Source of the DNA: JAXGYX01 sp040772065
GTDB taxonomy: Bacteria > Bacillota > Clostridia > Saccharofermentanales > Fastidiosipilaceae
NCBI GenBank assembly: GCA_040772065.1
Contig: JAXGYX010000001.1
Coordinates: forward strand, 868,001 to 932,000
Direction: 5' to 3'
DNA length: 64,000 bases
Part shown: positions 9,950-18,320 of the stretch, piece by piece
How positions within the stretch are numbered: position 1 is the first letter of the stretch
How the letters are laid out: each line of letters starts with the position of its first letter
Notes under the pieces: model-generated
Database searches by the model: none
What the model saw: only the letters and a program-made list of their open reading frames with translations
What the model was told of the DNA's origin: nothing
Translations under genes and position numbers: made by a program

Positions 9950-9966
9950 GCGAGCGAATCGCTCGC
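9950..9966 (-). other. Small GC-rich hairpin between rseP and ispG
   Basis: GCGAGCG, three bases, CGCTCGC forms a perfect 7-bp stem just after the rseP stop. No T-tract follows, so it is not a terminator; it could stabilise or process the mRNA ahead of ispG. Confidence 0.4.
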
Positions 9967-9974
9967 GCCGCGGA

Positions 9975-11297
9975 CTAATAATTGATTAATCGAGAGATGT
10001 CGGCGTACAGCGCCAGGGCGAACAGGCCCAGGATCATCGCCACGCCGATCACGCTGATCACGGATTGCGCCTTATAGGATAATTTTTTCCCGCGGATCGC
10101 CTCAACCAGAATCAACAACAGGCGATTTCCGTCCAACAAGGGTATGGGCAGCAGGTTGGCGAAGCCCACGCTCAATGAGATTAAGGCGAACAATCTGAGC
10201 ACGTTGAGCACCTTCGCGCTCAAGGGAACGCCGGTCTGGGTCGTGGCTTCGGAAATCACTCCGACAATTCCCACCGGCCCTGACAAGGTCTCTGTGGGTG
10301 ACAACTCTCCGATGAACAGCTTGCCCAGTGAGCGCCCTGTCATTTTAAGAACCGACCAGCCATACCGAAAGGAGTAGGGCAGCGCGGTCAGCGCGCTGTC
10401 GGACTCGGCGAGTGTCAGACCGATGGCGTTCACACTTTCAATTTCGGTCGCGCGCATCTCAAGCTCGCTCACTTGACCTTTGCGCTCGACCGTCAATTTG
10501 AACGGTTTGGCACCTTGGCTTTCCAAGACTTCGGAAATGTTGTTGATATAAACCTGCGTCCCCGCGATTGTCAGGATGATGTCTCCAACCGACAACACCG
10601 GGTCGCCGCGGTTGGACTCGGGCATCACCTCGACAACCTGAACCCGACCATCGCTTAGCTCGCTCATGCTGATGCCGATCATCGGTCTGGTTTGTTTGCG
10701 GGGGCGCAAAACCATCTCCATTTGCTCGCCTTCACGTCTGACGGTCAACACCGTGTTGTCCAGCGGACCATTGAACATCAGCCCCGAGGCGAGATCCAGA
10801 TCGGTGTCCACCGCTGAGCCGTTGACGCTTAGAATCCTGTCTCCTTCCTGCAGACCGGTTTCCGCGGCCTGTGAATCCGGAGGGATGGAGGACAAAATCG
10901 GCACGGCATGTCCGGCGATTGCGAAAGCCAACGAAAACGCCAGCACTCCGGTCAGAATGTTGGCGAACGGACCGGCCAGCAAGACCGCCGCGCGCGACAG
11001 TTTGGGTCGGTTGCCGAAGACGGCGGAATCGGTTGACTCCACAATTTCCTCACCATCCTCGCCGTCCTTGACCTCATATTCCCCGGCGAAGTTGACCGCA
11101 GCGCCCAGCGGAATCAAATGAATCGAATACTCGATTCCTCCCCGCTCCCAGCTGACCAGCGTCGGGCCCACAAAAATTTGGAAGGACAAGACTTTGAATC
11201 CCAAACGCCGACCGGTCAGATAATGACCCAGCTCATGAATTGAGGCGATCAGCCCAATCAAAACCAAGGCCACAAGTATTCCCAACAACGAGTTCAT
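9975..11297 (-). CDS. rseP: Site-2 intramembrane zinc metalloprotease (RseP/RasP family)
   Basis: Cleaves transmembrane proteins such as anti-sigma factors and spent signal peptides within the membrane. The 440-residue protein begins with a membrane helix carrying HELGH (21-25), the zinc and catalytic motif. Two PDZ-like stretches are visible in the middle, and the second active-site segment LPIPLLDGNRLL lies in the C-terminal membrane region, followed by further hydrophobic helices. Its ATG overlaps the end of dxr by four bases, so translation is coupled. The position between dxr and ispG is like that of rasP in Bacillus. Confidence 0.95.
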   Translation of the reverse strand: MNSLLGILVALVLIGLIASIHELGHYLTGRRLGFKVLSFQIFVGPTLVSWERGGIEYSIHLIPLGAAVNFAGEYEVKDGEDGEEIVESTDSAVFGNRPKLSRAAVLLAGPFANILTGVLAFSLAFAIAGHAVPILSSIPPDSQAAETGLQEGDRILSVNGSAVDTDLDLASGLMFNGPLDNTVLTVRREGEQMEMVLRPRKQTRPMIGISMSELSDGRVQVVEVMPESNRGDPVLSVGDIILTIAGTQVYINNISEVLESQGAKPFKLTVERKGQVSELEMRATEIESVNAIGLTLAESDSALTALPYSFRYGWSVLKMTGRSLGKLFIGELSPTETLSGPVGIVGVISEATTQTGVPLSAKVLNVLRLFALISLSVGFANLLPIPLLDGNRLLLILVEAIRGKKLSYKAQSVISVIGVAMILGLFALALYADISRLINY

Positions 11298-12475
11298 TTC
11301 AACCCCTCAAATTCTGCCAACAACTGCCCGGCGGTTCGCCGCGCCAACCTGTCCGCCTCCAGTATCGCCGCGAGTGAACCGTCATCGGACAACTTGGCGA
11401 CGCAGGCGTCCATCGTCCGTTCGATCAGCTCGGGAATCATGACAAAGGATATGCGGTCTTGTAGAAAAGAGGCAACCGCGACTTCATTCGCTCCGTTGAG
11501 CACGGTCGGCATCAATCCTCCGGCCTTCATCGCCTCGCCGGCCAATCTCAGACAGGGGAAATTTTCCGGATCCGGCCTGGCGAATGTCAATGTGGAGGCG
11601 GTTGGATCAAACGGATTGAACACCCGTTCCGGATCACTCAGCCGATTCGGGTGCGCCAGCGCGACCTGGATCGGCAGTTTCATATCCGCATGCCCCAATT
11701 GCGCGACCACCGATCCGTCCTGCCATTCGACCATCGAATGGATGACACTTTGCGGATGGACGAGATAATCAATCTTCTGCGGTCTGACATCAAACAGCCA
11801 GCAGGCCTCGATCATTTCCAATCCTTTATTCATCATGGTGGCGCTGTCAATTGTGATTTTCGCACCCATCTCCCAGGTTGGATGATCGAGCGCCTCTTCA
11901 CGGGTGACCGTGCGCATCTGCTCCAATGTTCGCCCGCGAAACGGCCCACCCGAGGCGGTCAACCAAATTTTACGCAGTTCTCTTTTCCTGCCGCTCGTCA
12001 GGCACTGCCAGATGGCCGAGTGCTCGCTGTCAACCGGGCGGATCAAAATCTTTTTCTCCCTCGCCAGATTCATAACCAGCTTACCACCGGTGACCAATGC
12101 CTCCTTGTTCGCCAGCGCGATCTCTCGCCCGGCCCGCAAGGCTGAGACAACCGGCTTAAGTCCGGCCATGCCGACCATCGCGCACATGACCATTTCGGCC
12201 GGAGCCTCGGCGGCCAGACGGGACACCTCTTCCTCACCACCTAAAACTCTTGTGCTCAGGCCCAGTTGACTGACCTGGGCCCGCAACTCATCCGCCGCCC
12301 GCGCCTGCGCCATCACAGCCGTCTCCGGTTTGAACTCGATGATTTGCTCCAACATTCGAGCCACGTTCTGACCGGCCGCCAGACCAACAACATCCACGTT
12401 GTATTTACGGCACACCGCCAGCGTCTGCAGGCCGATTGAGCCGGTTGAACCCAAAATTGTCAAGCTGTTAATCAT
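11294..12475 (-). CDS. dxr: 1-deoxy-D-xylulose 5-phosphate reductoisomerase
   Basis: NADPH-dependent enzyme of the MEP isoprenoid pathway that converts DXP to MEP. The 393-residue protein shows the nucleotide-binding GSTGSIG, the ALANKEALVTGG segment, the metal and substrate motif PVDSEHSAIWQ, LTASGGPFR and the HPTWEMGAKITIDSATMMNK active-site region. The ATG at 12475 follows a GAGGT. A strong hairpin terminator lies only about 35 bases upstream, between cdsA and dxr, so expression of dxr and everything downstream may depend on read-through of that hairpin. Confidence 0.97.
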   Translation of the reverse strand: MINSLTILGSTGSIGLQTLAVCRKYNVDVVGLAAGQNVARMLEQIIEFKPETAVMAQARAADELRAQVSQLGLSTRVLGGEEEVSRLAAEAPAEMVMCAMVGMAGLKPVVSALRAGREIALANKEALVTGGKLVMNLAREKKILIRPVDSEHSAIWQCLTSGRKRELRKIWLTASGGPFRGRTLEQMRTVTREEALDHPTWEMGAKITIDSATMMNKGLEMIEACWLFDVRPQKIDYLVHPQSVIHSMVEWQDGSVVAQLGHADMKLPIQVALAHPNRLSDPERVFNPFDPTASTLTFARPDPENFPCLRLAGEAMKAGGLMPTVLNGANEVAVASFLQDRISFVMIPELIERTMDACVAKLSDDGSLAAILEADRLARRTAGQLLAEFEGLK

Positions 12476-12508
12476 TTTGACCTCACATCTGATTTTCTTT
12501 CATATTCT

Positions 12509-12547
12509 AACAAAAAACTTCTGTGGTAAAGCTTGCCACAGAAGTTT
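12509..12547 (-). terminator. Intrinsic terminator or attenuator between cdsA and dxr
   Basis: On the minus strand a perfect 12-bp stem (AAACTTCTGTGG / CCACAGAAGTTT) with a 9-base loop is followed by a run of T. It is a convincing intrinsic terminator, but it is inside an operon and close to the dxr start, so it may be a partial terminator that sets the ratio of upstream to downstream expression. Confidence 0.8.
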
Positions 12548-12577
12548 GATGTGAACAATTTATAAAGTTTGCCTTCG

Positions 12578-13510
12578 TCAAAACAACGAATAGAAGATGG
12601 CGATAATCAACACAGCCGGCACGGTCGTCAACACGCTGTCAAACCGATCCAGCAGTCCGCCATGCCCCGGCAGCAAACGACCAAAGTCTTTGCGACCGGT
12701 GTAGCGCTTGATCGCTGACGCTATCCAGTCACCCATCTGACTGACGATGCCGATGACCACGCCACTAATCACTCCGTACATGATCACCATGCCGGCTCCC
12801 GGTTGAAGTGGCGCCGGTCCGCGCATGAAGATGATGAAAAACAACAGGCTGATCAGCACACTGCCAAGTATTCCACCCAGGAATCCTTCGACCGTTTTTT
12901 GGGGACTGATTTTTGCCAAAAACTTCTTGCGTCCAAAATAAGTGCCCGAATAATAGGCGGCGATGTCAACCACCCAGGGAAGGAAGAAAGACAAGATCAG
13001 CCAGCGAAAACCATTGGGCACCGCGAACAGGAAGACCATCGAGAGGGCGAAAGGAACGCTGATATAGAATATGCCGCTTAGAGAAAGAATGGTGTCCGGA
13101 ATCACTCCGGGACCTTTGCGCAAAACCTGAGCTGAAAAAGAAATAAAAGAATAGACGATGGTGAACAAAAGGATTCCACCCAGGGCGATGAACACCAGCC
13201 AGATAAAATCCGTGCGCCAATATTTATCGATTGTGCCGTCTTTAGCCGTCAAAAGATTCCAACCCTCCCGCAAGGTCCGATATGGCAGCCAGGCCATAAG
13301 CGGAGCGAGCGTGATCAACGAGCCGCCAAGGGTGATCAGCAAAGAGATTTGCGGGTGCTTTCGTAACAGCGCGCGCGCATATTCCATCATACAAAGAAAG
13401 GAGATTATAAATAGGAATCCCGCGGTTATTCCCGGAAAACGAAATGAGGGAACAACGATGGCCGCCATCGCGACCGCAAAAACTATACCAGTAACCACTC
13501 GTTTATTCAT
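12578..13510 (-). CDS. cdsA: Phosphatidate cytidylyltransferase (CDP-diglyceride synthase)
   Basis: Membrane enzyme that makes CDP-diacylglycerol from phosphatidic acid and CTP, the precursor of membrane phospholipids. The 310-residue protein is rich in hydrophobic helices and ends with the complete CdsA signature SAIKRYTGRKDFGRLLPGHG, continuing into GLLDRFD. The ATG overlaps the end of uppS by eight bases. The region between residues 75 and 110 is more polar than in many relatives, otherwise the protein looks normal. The uppS-cdsA pair is conserved across bacteria. Confidence 0.96.
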   Translation of the reverse strand: MNKRVVTGIVFAVAMAAIVVPSFRFPGITAGFLFIISFLCMMEYARALLRKHPQISLLITLGGSLITLAPLMAWLPYRTLREGWNLLTAKDGTIDKYWRTDFIWLVFIALGGILLFTIVYSFISFSAQVLRKGPGVIPDTILSLSGIFYISVPFALSMVFLFAVPNGFRWLILSFFLPWVVDIAAYYSGTYFGRKKFLAKISPQKTVEGFLGGILGSVLISLLFFIIFMRGPAPLQPGAGMVIMYGVISGVVIGIVSQMGDWIASAIKRYTGRKDFGRLLPGHGGLLDRFDSVLTTVPAVLIIAIFYSLF

Positions 13511-14339
13511 ATTCTTTTACTCCACCAAAGCGTCGGTCCCTATGAATGAAATCGCGAATTGCGTCTTCGAGCATGGCTTTGTCAAAATCCGGCCATAGCA
13601 CCTCATTGGTCCAAAACTCCGCGTATGCTGCCTCCCACAATAAGAAATTAGACAATCTCATTTCGCCGCCCGGCCTCAAAATCAATTCCGGATCAGGCAC
13701 ATCCGGCAAATAAAGATGGTCGGAGACTGTCTGCTCATCCACCTCATCCATTGTCAGCTCCCCATCGCGCACGCGAATGGCGATTTTCTTGAAAGCGTCA
13801 ACCAGTTCCTGCCTTCCGCCATAATTGAACGCGATGATCAGCTGCATCCTGTCGCGCGACAGCGAGCCCGCTTCGGCGTCCGCCATGGTGGCGCGCACCT
13901 CTTGAGACAAGGCATCCAGGTTGCCGGAAAATCTCAACCTGACACCCTGCGCCGCCAATTCAGCGTCAAAGCGATGAAAAAACTCAATGAACAGACGCAT
14001 CAACTCATCAACTTCAGCTTTCGGCCGCTTCCAATTTTCGGTTGAGAAAGCGTATACCGTCAAGTATTTCACGCCGAGCTCTCCACATGCCTCGGTCACC
14101 AATTTAAGATTCTCGGTGCCGGCGCGATGGCCATAGCTGCGGTTCATACCGCGCATTTGAGCCCATCTGCCATTGCCATCCATGATGATTGCGATGTGCT
14201 TGGGAACCAGGCGGAGCTCAGCGTCGGTCAGCGGTGTCCTTTCGCGCGAGCGGGAAAATCGCCTGCGTGAGCTTTTGGCGAACCATCGATCGAGCAGTCC
14301 GCGCCTGTTCCTGTCGCGCTCGGAAGACGAGGTCGCCAT
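13503..14339 (-). CDS. uppS: Isoprenyl transferase (undecaprenyl diphosphate synthase)
   Basis: Cis-prenyltransferase that extends farnesyl diphosphate with isopentenyl units to make the C55 carrier lipid for peptidoglycan synthesis. The 278-residue protein has the active-site motif HIAIIMDGNGRWA with Asp54, the RSYGHRAG segment, and the family signature RPGGEMRLSNFLLWEAAYAE. An N-terminal extension of about 45 residues, rich in arginine and serine, precedes the domain and is probably disordered. The gene begins one base after the frr stop codon and overlaps cdsA. Confidence 0.96.
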   Translation of the reverse strand: MATSSSERDRNRRGLLDRWFAKSSRRRFSRSRERTPLTDAELRLVPKHIAIIMDGNGRWAQMRGMNRSYGHRAGTENLKLVTEACGELGVKYLTVYAFSTENWKRPKAEVDELMRLFIEFFHRFDAELAAQGVRLRFSGNLDALSQEVRATMADAEAGSLSRDRMQLIIAFNYGGRQELVDAFKKIAIRVRDGELTMDEVDEQTVSDHLYLPDVPDPELILRPGGEMRLSNFLLWEAAYAEFWTNEVLWPDFDKAMLEDAIRDFIHRDRRFGGVKEYE

Positions 14340-14340
14340 A

Positions 14341-14910
14341 TCAGAGTTCCATCAAATCCTTTTCTTTTTCCGCGACCGCCTTGTCAACTTCGGCGATGAA
14401 CCGATCGGTCAGCTTTTGGATTTCCTGCTCGGCGCCATGTTGTTGGTCTTCGCTAATTTCTTTTTTCTTAAGATAGCCTTTAAAAAGGTCGATCGCCTCA
14501 CGGCGCACATTGCGGATCCCGACCTTGCTCTCCTCGCCGTGCTTTTCACTTTGTTTAACCAGATCGCGACGACGCTCCTCGGTCAAAATCGGAAAAACAA
14601 GGCGAATCATCTTGCCATCATTTGATGGATTGATGCCGAGGTTGGAGGTTTGAATGGCCTTCTCCAGATCCTTCAAAACCGATGGATCCCAGGGCGTGAG
14701 CGTGATGACGCGGGGCTCCGGAACCTGTATGTTCGCAACTTGATTAATTGGCGTGTCGGTGCCGTAATAAGGCACAAAAATACGATCCAGCACACGAGGA
14801 TTCGCGCGCCCGGCGCGGATCGCGTTGAGATTGTTTTGGAGAGCCTGGACACTTTTCTTCATTTTCTCCTCAAAAGGAGCGAGTGTGTCCTGATTGATTT
14901 CGATTGACAT
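14341..14910 (-). CDS. frr: Ribosome recycling factor
   Basis: With EF-G it splits the ribosome after termination so the subunits can be reused. The 189-residue product has normal length. It begins MSIEINQDTL and contains the conserved IRAGRANPRVLDRI segment and the charged C-terminal helical region. The ATG at 14910 is used because GGAGG lies seven bases before it; an in-frame ATG six codons earlier lies upstream of that site. A well-matched promoter sits about 60 bases upstream. It leads the frr-uppS-cdsA group. Confidence 0.96.
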   Translation of the reverse strand: MSIEINQDTLAPFEEKMKKSVQALQNNLNAIRAGRANPRVLDRIFVPYYGTDTPINQVANIQVPEPRVITLTPWDPSVLKDLEKAIQTSNLGINPSNDGKMIRLVFPILTEERRRDLVKQSEKHGEESKVGIRNVRREAIDLFKGYLKKKEISEDQQHGAEQEIQKLTDRFIAEVDKAVAEKEKDLMEL

Positions 14911-14966
14911 TTTTTGTCCTCCTGACATTGCAAAATGATTGCAAGTTTGTTGACAATAACAACCGT

Positions 14967-14995
14967 ATTATATCCAAAAGCAACGGCTCATTCAA
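14967..14995 (-). promoter_or_regulatory. Predicted sigma-A promoter of frr-uppS-cdsA
   Basis: On the minus strand TTGAAT, 17 bases, then a perfect TATAAT. The predicted transcript starts near 14960, about 50 bases before the frr start codon. Confidence 0.65.
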
Positions 14996-15062
14996 TTGCG
15001 TTGTGCATGAACCGGCACACGTTTTGACGAATCTTCAGATCAAAGATCGATCGACCCGATCG

Positions 15063-15770
15063 TTATCTCACCAGTGTGCCAATTTTCTCGCCACTCACGA
15101 CACGGAAGATTTTGTCGGTTTCATCCATGTTGAACACGATGATATCGATTTTATTCTCCCTGCAGATCGCGGCGGCGTTGGCATCCATCACATTTAATTT
15201 TTTCAATAAAACCTCATCATGTGAGATCTCGTCATATTTCACGGCATCCGGGAAAAGAGCCGGATCTTTATCATAGACCCCATCAACCTTGGTCGCCTTC
15301 AAAATAACGTCGGCGCCGATTTCGGCGGCGCGCAGCGCGGCGGCCGTGTCGGTTGAAAAGTAGGGATGGCCGGTGCCACAGGCGAATATGTCCACGCGGC
15401 CTTTTTCCAAATGACGGATGGCGCGCTTGCGAATATAAGTTTCAGCGATCTGACGCATCTCGATCGCGCTCATCACCCTTGTGACGCAGCCGGCCTTTTC
15501 CAACGCGTCGGACAAGGCGAGAGAGTTCATCGTCGTGGCCAGCATGCCGATATGGTCCGCGGTGACCCGGTCCATGTCCTCGTTTGTCCGTCCACGCCAA
15601 AAATTGCCACCGCCGACAACGATGGCCACCTCCACTCCCAGATTGACCACCTTGCGGATGGTCTTGCCGACAGCGTGCAGGACTTCCCTATTTAAACCAA
15701 ATTGATCGTCTCCGGCCAAAGCCTCGCCGGACAGTTTTAAGAGTATACGGGAAAACGCAGTATCCGCCAT
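15063..15770 (-). CDS. pyrH: UMP kinase
   Basis: Phosphorylates UMP to UDP for pyrimidine nucleotide supply, usually as an allosterically controlled hexamer. The 235-residue protein has the amino acid kinase fold: RILLKLSGEALAG near the start, the glycine-rich VVGGGNFWRGR, and the late TKVDGVYDKDP motif. The start at 15770 is chosen because AGGAGG lies just before it; the longer frame adds 26 residues without family similarity. It is separated from tsf by a strong terminator and from frr by 152 bases, although the three genes often travel together. Confidence 0.97.
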   Translation of the reverse strand: MADTAFSRILLKLSGEALAGDDQFGLNREVLHAVGKTIRKVVNLGVEVAIVVGGGNFWRGRTNEDMDRVTADHIGMLATTMNSLALSDALEKAGCVTRVMSAIEMRQIAETYIRKRAIRHLEKGRVDIFACGTGHPYFSTDTAAALRAAEIGADVILKATKVDGVYDKDPALFPDAVKYDEISHDEVLLKKLNVMDANAAAICRENKIDIIVFNMDETDKIFRVVSGEKIGTLVR

Positions 15771-15826
15771 AAATGTGCCTCCTTGCCAATCATGATGGGT
15801 CATGTAAAAACCTGTACTAGATAATA

Positions 15827-15862
15827 TTAAAAAAGTATCCTTCAGCATTCGTTGAAGGATAC
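15827..15862 (-). terminator. Intrinsic terminator after tsf
   Basis: Minus-strand stem GTATCCTTCA / TGAAGGATAC (10 bp, 8-base loop) followed by six T residues. It closes the rpsB-tsf transcript. Confidence 0.9.
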
Positions 15863-15879
15863 CAATTCATTCGGGGTGA

Positions 15880-16530
15880 TCACTTGATCTGACTCATTAC
15901 TTCGGCGGCGAAGTCCTCTTCTTTTTTCTCGATGCCCTCGCCCACCTCGTAGCGGGTGAAGCGGCGAACACTGACGTTCTCACCGATTTTAGCGATCATT
16001 TCTTTCTGATAATCGCCAACTGTCTTGCTGTCATCTTTGACAAAAGGCATATCCAGCAAACAGTTCTCTTCGTAGAACTTCTCCATTTTGCCGTCCACGA
16101 TCCTGTCAACGATTTTCTCGGGCTTGCCCTCGTTCAGCGCGGCGTTACGCACGATTTCCCGTTCGGCCGCCAGATCTTCATCCTTGACGTCCTCACGGCG
16201 CACCCAGCGCGGATTCATCGCTGCGACCTGCATGGCGCAATCCTTGGAGAATTGCAAAAAATCAGGATTTTTGGAGGCGAAATCAGTCTCGACGTTGACT
16301 TCGATCAACACACCGACTCTGCCACCGCCATGAATATAGGACAGCACAACACCTTCCGAAGCGACTCGTGAAGTTTTTTTCGATGATTGCAAAATACCGG
16401 ACTCACGCAACCAGGCGACAGCCTTGTCGATATCGTTGTCGTTTTCGAGCAACGCTTTTTTACAGTCCATCATTCCGGAGCCGGTCATCTCTCTTAGTTG
16501 TTTAATTAATTTGATAGGTACTTCTGCCAT
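15880..16530 (-). CDS. tsf: Translation elongation factor Ts
   Basis: Nucleotide exchange factor that releases GDP from EF-Tu. The 216-residue product is a short EF-Ts form, smaller than the roughly 290-residue Bacillus protein. Both family signatures are visible: LREMTGSGMMDCKKAL near the start, with an N-terminal UBA-like helical region, and EVNVETDFASKN. It follows rpsB, as in most bacteria, with a structured 156-base gap, and is ended by a clear terminator. Confidence 0.96.
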   Translation of the reverse strand: MAEVPIKLIKQLREMTGSGMMDCKKALLENDNDIDKAVAWLRESGILQSSKKTSRVASEGVVLSYIHGGGRVGVLIEVNVETDFASKNPDFLQFSKDCAMQVAAMNPRWVRREDVKDEDLAAEREIVRNAALNEGKPEKIVDRIVDGKMEKFYEENCLLDMPFVKDDSKTVGDYQKEMIAKIGENVSVRRFTRYEVGEGIEKKEEDFAAEVMSQIK

Positions 16531-16552
16531 AATGTTCTCCTTTTATTGACGA

Positions 16553-16650
16553 CGGCCGTTGATTTAAAGAACGGCCGCCGAATCATCTCAACAATCACCC
16601 TTGGATTGACGCCTCAAGCCCGCGACACGGATCCCGGTCGGCTGTGTCGC
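16553..16650 (-). other. Two hairpins in the rpsB-tsf gap
   Basis: CGGCCGTT / AACGGCCG (16553-16577) lies just ahead of the tsf ribosome binding site, and GCGACAC / GTGTCGC (16622-16650) lies nearer rpsB. Neither has a T-tract. They may adjust the ratio of S2 to EF-Ts or guide mRNA processing; this is inference. Confidence 0.4.
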
Positions 16651-16686
16651 CGGCCAACTTCAACGTGCGTCCCGGCCGGGCGCTCC

Positions 16687-17499
16687 TCAGGCCTCTTCCT
16701 CAGCGGTTTCGGCCACGACCTCTTCCATGGACGGCTTGTCGTCGGGATCGAGGTCTGCCTGAGCCTGATCGAGCATCTGCTGTTCCACCGCCGCTTCCTC
16801 TTCCTTGATCTCCTGCAGACCTTGCTGGCCTTCCAACACGGCGTTGGCCATCACGCCGGCAATCAATTTGACCGCGCGGATCGCGTCGTCATTGCCCGGG
16901 ATGATATAGTCCACCTCGTCGGGATCGCAGTTGGTGTCGACGATCGCGACCACGGGGATGTTCAGGCGACGGGCCTCGGCGACCGCGATGTGCTCTTTGC
17001 GCGGATCAACCACGAAGACACAGTCGGGCAAACCGTTCATCTCTTTGACGCCACCCAGGTTTTTGTTCAATTTTTCATGTTGCAGATTTAACTTGGCAAT
17101 TTCTTTTTTTGTCAAAAGATCAAATGTGCCATCCTGCTGCATCTTCTCCAGCTCGTAAAGACGTCCAACCCGTTTCTTAATGGTTGAGTAGTTGGTCAAT
17201 GTTCCGCCCAGCCAGCGATTGTTAACAAAGAACATTCCGCAGCGCTCCGCTTCCTCGCGAATGGAGTCTTGCGCCTGTTTCTTTGTGCCGACAAACAAAA
17301 CCTTGCCGTTGTTCATCGCGATGTCTCGGACAAACATATAGGCCGTCTCAATCATCTTCACTGTCTGCTGAAGGTCGATGATATAAATTCCATTTCGCTC
17401 CGTGTAAATATAAGGAGCCATTTTAGGATTCCAACGTTTGGTCTGGTGGCCAAAGTGCACACCGGCTTCCAACAACTGTTTCATACTGACTACTGACAT
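16687..17499 (-). CDS. rpsB: 30S ribosomal protein S2
   Basis: Protein of the small ribosomal subunit. The 270 residues contain LLEAGVHFGHQTKRWNPKM at the start, the RWLGGTLTNYSTI region and the IVDTNCDPDEVDYIIPGNDD region typical of S2. The C-terminal tail is acidic (EEVVAETAEEEA). The start at 17499 is chosen because AGGAGG lies seven bases before it; the longer frame would add 19 residues derived from the leader hairpin. A promoter and a leader hairpin lie upstream, consistent with S2-type leader control known in other bacteria. Confidence 0.97.
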   Translation of the reverse strand: MSVVSMKQLLEAGVHFGHQTKRWNPKMAPYIYTERNGIYIIDLQQTVKMIETAYMFVRDIAMNNGKVLFVGTKKQAQDSIREEAERCGMFFVNNRWLGGTLTNYSTIKKRVGRLYELEKMQQDGTFDLLTKKEIAKLNLQHEKLNKNLGGVKEMNGLPDCVFVVDPRKEHIAVAEARRLNIPVVAIVDTNCDPDEVDYIIPGNDDAIRAVKLIAGVMANAVLEGQQGLQEIKEEEAAVEQQMLDQAQADLDPDDKPSMEEVVAETAEEEA

Positions 17500-17521
17500 A
17501 TAAACCTCCTGTTTATGCCTC

Positions 17522-17557
17522 CATGGAGATAAATTTAAGCAACAGGCTTTCTCCATG
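17522..17557 (-). promoter_or_regulatory. rpsB leader hairpin
   Basis: CATGGAGA / TCTCCATG, a perfect 8-bp stem around a 20-base loop, in the untranslated leader just ahead of the rpsB ribosome binding site. It could be a binding site for S2 in autoregulation; no alignment was possible. Confidence 0.4.
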
Positions 17558-17572
17558 TGTGTAATAGCTTAG

Positions 17573-17602
17573 ATAATATACCATATATTAAAATTATTTC
17601 AA
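17573..17602 (-). promoter_or_regulatory. Predicted promoter of rpsB-tsf
   Basis: Minus-strand TTGAAA followed by TATATT at 16 bases or TATTAT at 18 bases, within an AT-rich stretch. It lies about 75 bases ahead of rpsB. Confidence 0.55.
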
Positions 17603-17745
17603 GAAAAATTTACGAGACTGTGCGAAGATTTCGGCCGAGCCGGTGATTGTCGCCTGACTTGACGGGCGCTTGAGCGGGCCGTCCGACGTGACCTGACAAG
17701 TCCACCGCTGTCGGCCCGTCCCGGCGGCTTCACCCGCGCCGCGCC

Positions 17746-18213
17746 TTAGCGATTAAATTCTTTTAAGGAGCGATCGATGTCGCGCTCCGCCTGACGTTTG
17801 GCCAGAGCTTGACGCTTGTCGTAATCTCTTTTACCCTTGGCCAGTCCGAGACCCAGTTTCACCTTGCCATTTTTAAAATAAATCTCCAGTGGAACAAGAG
17901 TCAGTCCTTGTTCCTTCAATTTGCCGTCCAGGCGATCGATCTCATGGCGGTGCATCAACAGCTTTCGCTCCCGCAGGGTATCGACATTGAAGCGATTTCC
18001 GTGCTCATATGGGCTGATGTGGCAGCCAATCAAAAACAGCTCGCCATTTTTGATCTGCGCGTAACTGTCGGCCAGATTGATCGCTCCCGAACGAATTGAT
18101 TTGACCTCGGTGCCTTTTAACGCGATGCCGGCCTCATATGTTTCCAAAATATGGTAGTCGTGACGGGCCTTGCGGTTTTTCGCCACGATTTTAATCCCTC
18201 TTGCTCTTGCCAT
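17746..18213 (-). CDS. smpB: SsrA (tmRNA)-binding protein SmpB
   Basis: Binds tmRNA and brings it to stalled ribosomes for trans-translation. The 155-residue protein contains NRKARHDYHILETYEAGI, LKGTEVKSIRSG and the lysine-rich C-terminal tail (GKRDYDKRQ). The start at 18213 is set by GGGAGG just upstream; the longer frame adds 14 residues. The tmRNA gene itself was not found nearby; the 246-base gap to rpsB is too short for it. A duplicated 14-base element and a 26-bp tandem repeat lie upstream, between smpB and tsaD. Confidence 0.96.
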   Translation of the reverse strand: MARARGIKIVAKNRKARHDYHILETYEAGIALKGTEVKSIRSGAINLADSYAQIKNGELFLIGCHISPYEHGNRFNVDTLRERKLLMHRHEIDRLDGKLKEQGLTLVPLEIYFKNGKVKLGLGLAKGKRDYDKRQALAKRQAERDIDRSLKEFNR

Positions 18214-18229
18214 GCTTCCTCCCGGCTGT

Positions 18230-18261
18230 CTGTGATCATTATCCACTGTGATCATTATCTA
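18230..18261. repeat. 14-bp direct duplication upstream of smpB
   Basis: CTGTGATCATTATC occurs twice with a 16-base period (18230-18243 and 18246-18259), immediately upstream of the smpB ribosome binding site. It contains the TGATCA palindrome. Confidence 0.7.
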
Positions 18262-18320
18262 TATGAAAGGGCGACGCTACGCGGAATTTGGCGCGTCCGA
18301 CCACTGAATCATCTCATTAA

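Noticed and set aside
16531..16686. Terminator between rpsB and tsf
   Set aside because: The hairpins there have no T-tract, and the two genes are normally co-transcribed.
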